A DNA stretch of 64,000 bases from Anastatus disparis (Eukaryota; Arthropoda; Insecta; Hymenoptera; Eupelmidae): positions 2,367,001 to 2,431,000 of the forward strand of contig JAFFSR010000307.1 in the NCBI GenBank assembly GCA_017163975.1. The letters run 5' to 3'. Below are positions 62,787 to 64,000 of this stretch, in pieces. Below the pieces are notes generated by a model. That model had not been told where the DNA came from, ran no database searches, and was given only the letters and a program-made list of their open reading frames with translations. The position numbers and the translations under genes were made by a program. Positions within the stretch are counted from its first letter, which is position 1, and the number at the start of each line of letters is the position of its first letter.

Positions 62787-64000
62787 AATGTATTACTATA
62801 ATCCTTGTAATGTAGCTTATAAAAGTATTTCAAGTCGTAAGTGTAACAACGTCTGTTCTGCGTGTAATGGAACGCCAGATTGTGCGAATAATAACATCAA
62901 AAACAGAATCCGATGCGACGATTGTGGGCGTGACTTTTATTCCTAAAAGTACTTTACAAATTATAAAAAGTTAGGAATACTTTCGCGAAATGAAAATAAA
63001 ATAAAAAAATGTAAAAAATCAATTTTTGATAACATAAAGATTTGTCAAACGTGTTTAAAATCCTACGATAAAACAAAGGGCAAAAAATACGAATGCGGGA
63101 AAAATATTGTAATACTTGTAAAATTATTCATGATGTAAATTCATTTTGTTTTATGCCAATTATTAATATAAGTAAAAAATCTTTAAAAAATAGATAGTCA
63201 CTGGAAAATTGTAATAGTTTTTACGACTTCGAAACGCGACAGGATGAACGATTAGGAGAATCTAACAATACATTTATACACATATCAAATTTATGTATCG
63301 CACAGCTTTGTTGTAAATTTTATGCGGAAGAACCAGATTTGCGTAGGTTGTATAGTTTTTGTGGTGTTAAACAACACATTTTCACAGGGAACAAATGTTT
63401 AAAGATTTTTATTAATTTTGTCGTCCGTACAAAAAAAAATTTTTCATCTTTTATTTGTATAACGTATAACGCTAAAAGTTTTGACGTCCAATTTGTTTTG
63501 AAATATATTTTGGATCATGAGAAAGAGTTGCTTCCTCATTAGATATTAAATGGCAAAAATATAATTAAATTACAAGTTGGTTTAACTAAATTCATTGACA
63601 CTTTAAATTATATGCCAATGAAATTAGCTAATTTACCTAAGACATTCGGTCTTTCTGAAGGAGAAAAAATGGTTATTTTCGCCATTTATACAACACTAAA
63701 GAAAACGAAAATTATTTAGGACCATACTCTCTTTCTTCTGCGTATTCGCCCGACAGTTGATCCAGCGAGACAACCTGCCGCAAAGTTCCGTAGTTCGGAT
63801 GTATCAAAAGTTTTTAAATTATACAACAGATCCAGAAAAAATAATTCAACATTGTTTGTCAATCAATGAGGAAGTAATGTATGTATCGGGGAAATACATA
63901 GAAGAATCTATTTCCTCATTGTCTCGTACCAACGTAGTCATAGCAGCCGATGTTACGGTACAAGCGCGATTAGAATTATATAAATATTTATATTGCTTGG
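62787..64000 (+). pseudogene. Maverick/Polinton protein-primed DNA polymerase B relic (partial, internally deleted)
   Basis: The start at ATG 62787 is followed by cysteine pairs of the N-terminal zinc region (CNNVCSACNGTPDC, CDDCGRDF, CQTCLKSYDK). The 3'-5' exonuclease signature FYDFETRQDE lies near 63219, then SFICITYNAKSFDVQFVLKY (63450-63510) and FIDTLNYMPMKLANLPKTFG (63590-63650). After about 63700 the sequence jumps to the palm-proximal NEEVMYVSGKYIEESI and RTNVVIAADVTVQARLELYK (63930-63985), just upstream of where the catalytic DTDS motif would lie, outside the window. The middle, with the first palm motif, is missing. Several stops and frame changes. The family replicates the linear transposon from protein-primed ends. 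The relic continues past 64000. Confidence 0.8.

Overview
The window is AT-rich eukaryotic DNA. It has GT-AG introns, (TA)n, (GA)n and (CT)n microsatellites, and a very dense, layered load of transposable elements. There are no bacterial-style operons. The protein families (a DUF4806-like gene, Maverick/Polinton PolB and an F54H12.2-like protein, a gypsy-type Gag with a CxYHxxxG zinc knuckle, Tc1/mariner, and a Kolobok-type transposase with a Mutator-like domain) suggest an arthropod. From memory of where these families are common I would guess an insect, perhaps a parasitoid hymenopteran; that assignment is inference. Apart from fragments of possible host genes, nearly every recognisable reading frame is a mobile-element relic.

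Layout. 0-9 kb: a broken DDE transposase (896-2937), several palindromic MITEs (3324, 4069, 5391, 5650, 6428, 6795), a (TA)n tract and a 172-bp tandem duplication. 10-16 kb: a tRNA-derived SINE with matching 11-bp target duplications (10414-10763), a Tc1-type foldback (11175-12408) and a 2.1-kb palindrome (13698-15822). 16-19.8 kb: a mariner-type element with ~400-bp inverted repeats, a decayed transposase and an 86-bp higher-order minisatellite. 19.9-20.9 kb: five exons of a DUF4806-like gene on the minus strand, cut by the LTR of a gypsy-like retrotransposon (20933 to about 29.2 kb, minus strand). That retrotransposon is itself split by a TTAA MITE in pol and by a 3-kb Mutator-type foldback in gag, the latter with a perfect 9-bp target duplication. 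29.4-30.0 kb: a degenerate tandem repeat.

30.6-33 kb: a second DDE-type transposase relic, again interrupted by a TTAA MITE. 33.4-34.9 kb: a Maverick-associated F54H12.2-like relic, interrupted by a 6.7-kb element with CACTG termini (34862-41564), which in turn contains a nearly intact Kolobok-like transposon (35673-41148), which in turn contains at least one short TAA-flanked MITE. 41.9-51.1 kb: further TTAA MITEs, an unrecognised minus-strand gene broken by a palindromic element (45942-47064), a small intact unknown ORF (47718-47984), C-rich repeat arrays and a 5'-truncated non-LTR retrotransposon (48583-50090). 52-54.2 kb: exon-like blocks of an unrecognised minus-strand gene with an inverted exon copy, and a small intact C2H2 zinc-finger ORF. 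54.6-56.3 kb: a foldback and an endonuclease/linker piece of another LINE. 58.5-59.05 kb: a GC-richer block with a triplicated motif. 60-62.6 kb: purine-rich, then CT-rich simple-sequence DNA that could be the 5' region of a host gene. 62.8-64.0 kb: the zinc-finger/exonuclease part of a Maverick protein-primed DNA polymerase, internally deleted and running off the window.

The clearest theme is nesting. At three sites (two TTAA MITEs and the Mutator-type foldback) the interrupted reading frame resumes in phase once the insert and one target copy are left out; at a fourth (the CACTG element) it probably does. This gives a relative chronology and firm element boundaries. A second theme is a set of TTAA-flanked, ~380-400-bp palindromic MITEs with unrelated cores, several sharing a subterminal CCTTGTCTA motif. 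The Kolobok-like transposon, the only TTAA-flanked element here that encodes a transposase, is a possible source of mobilising activity.
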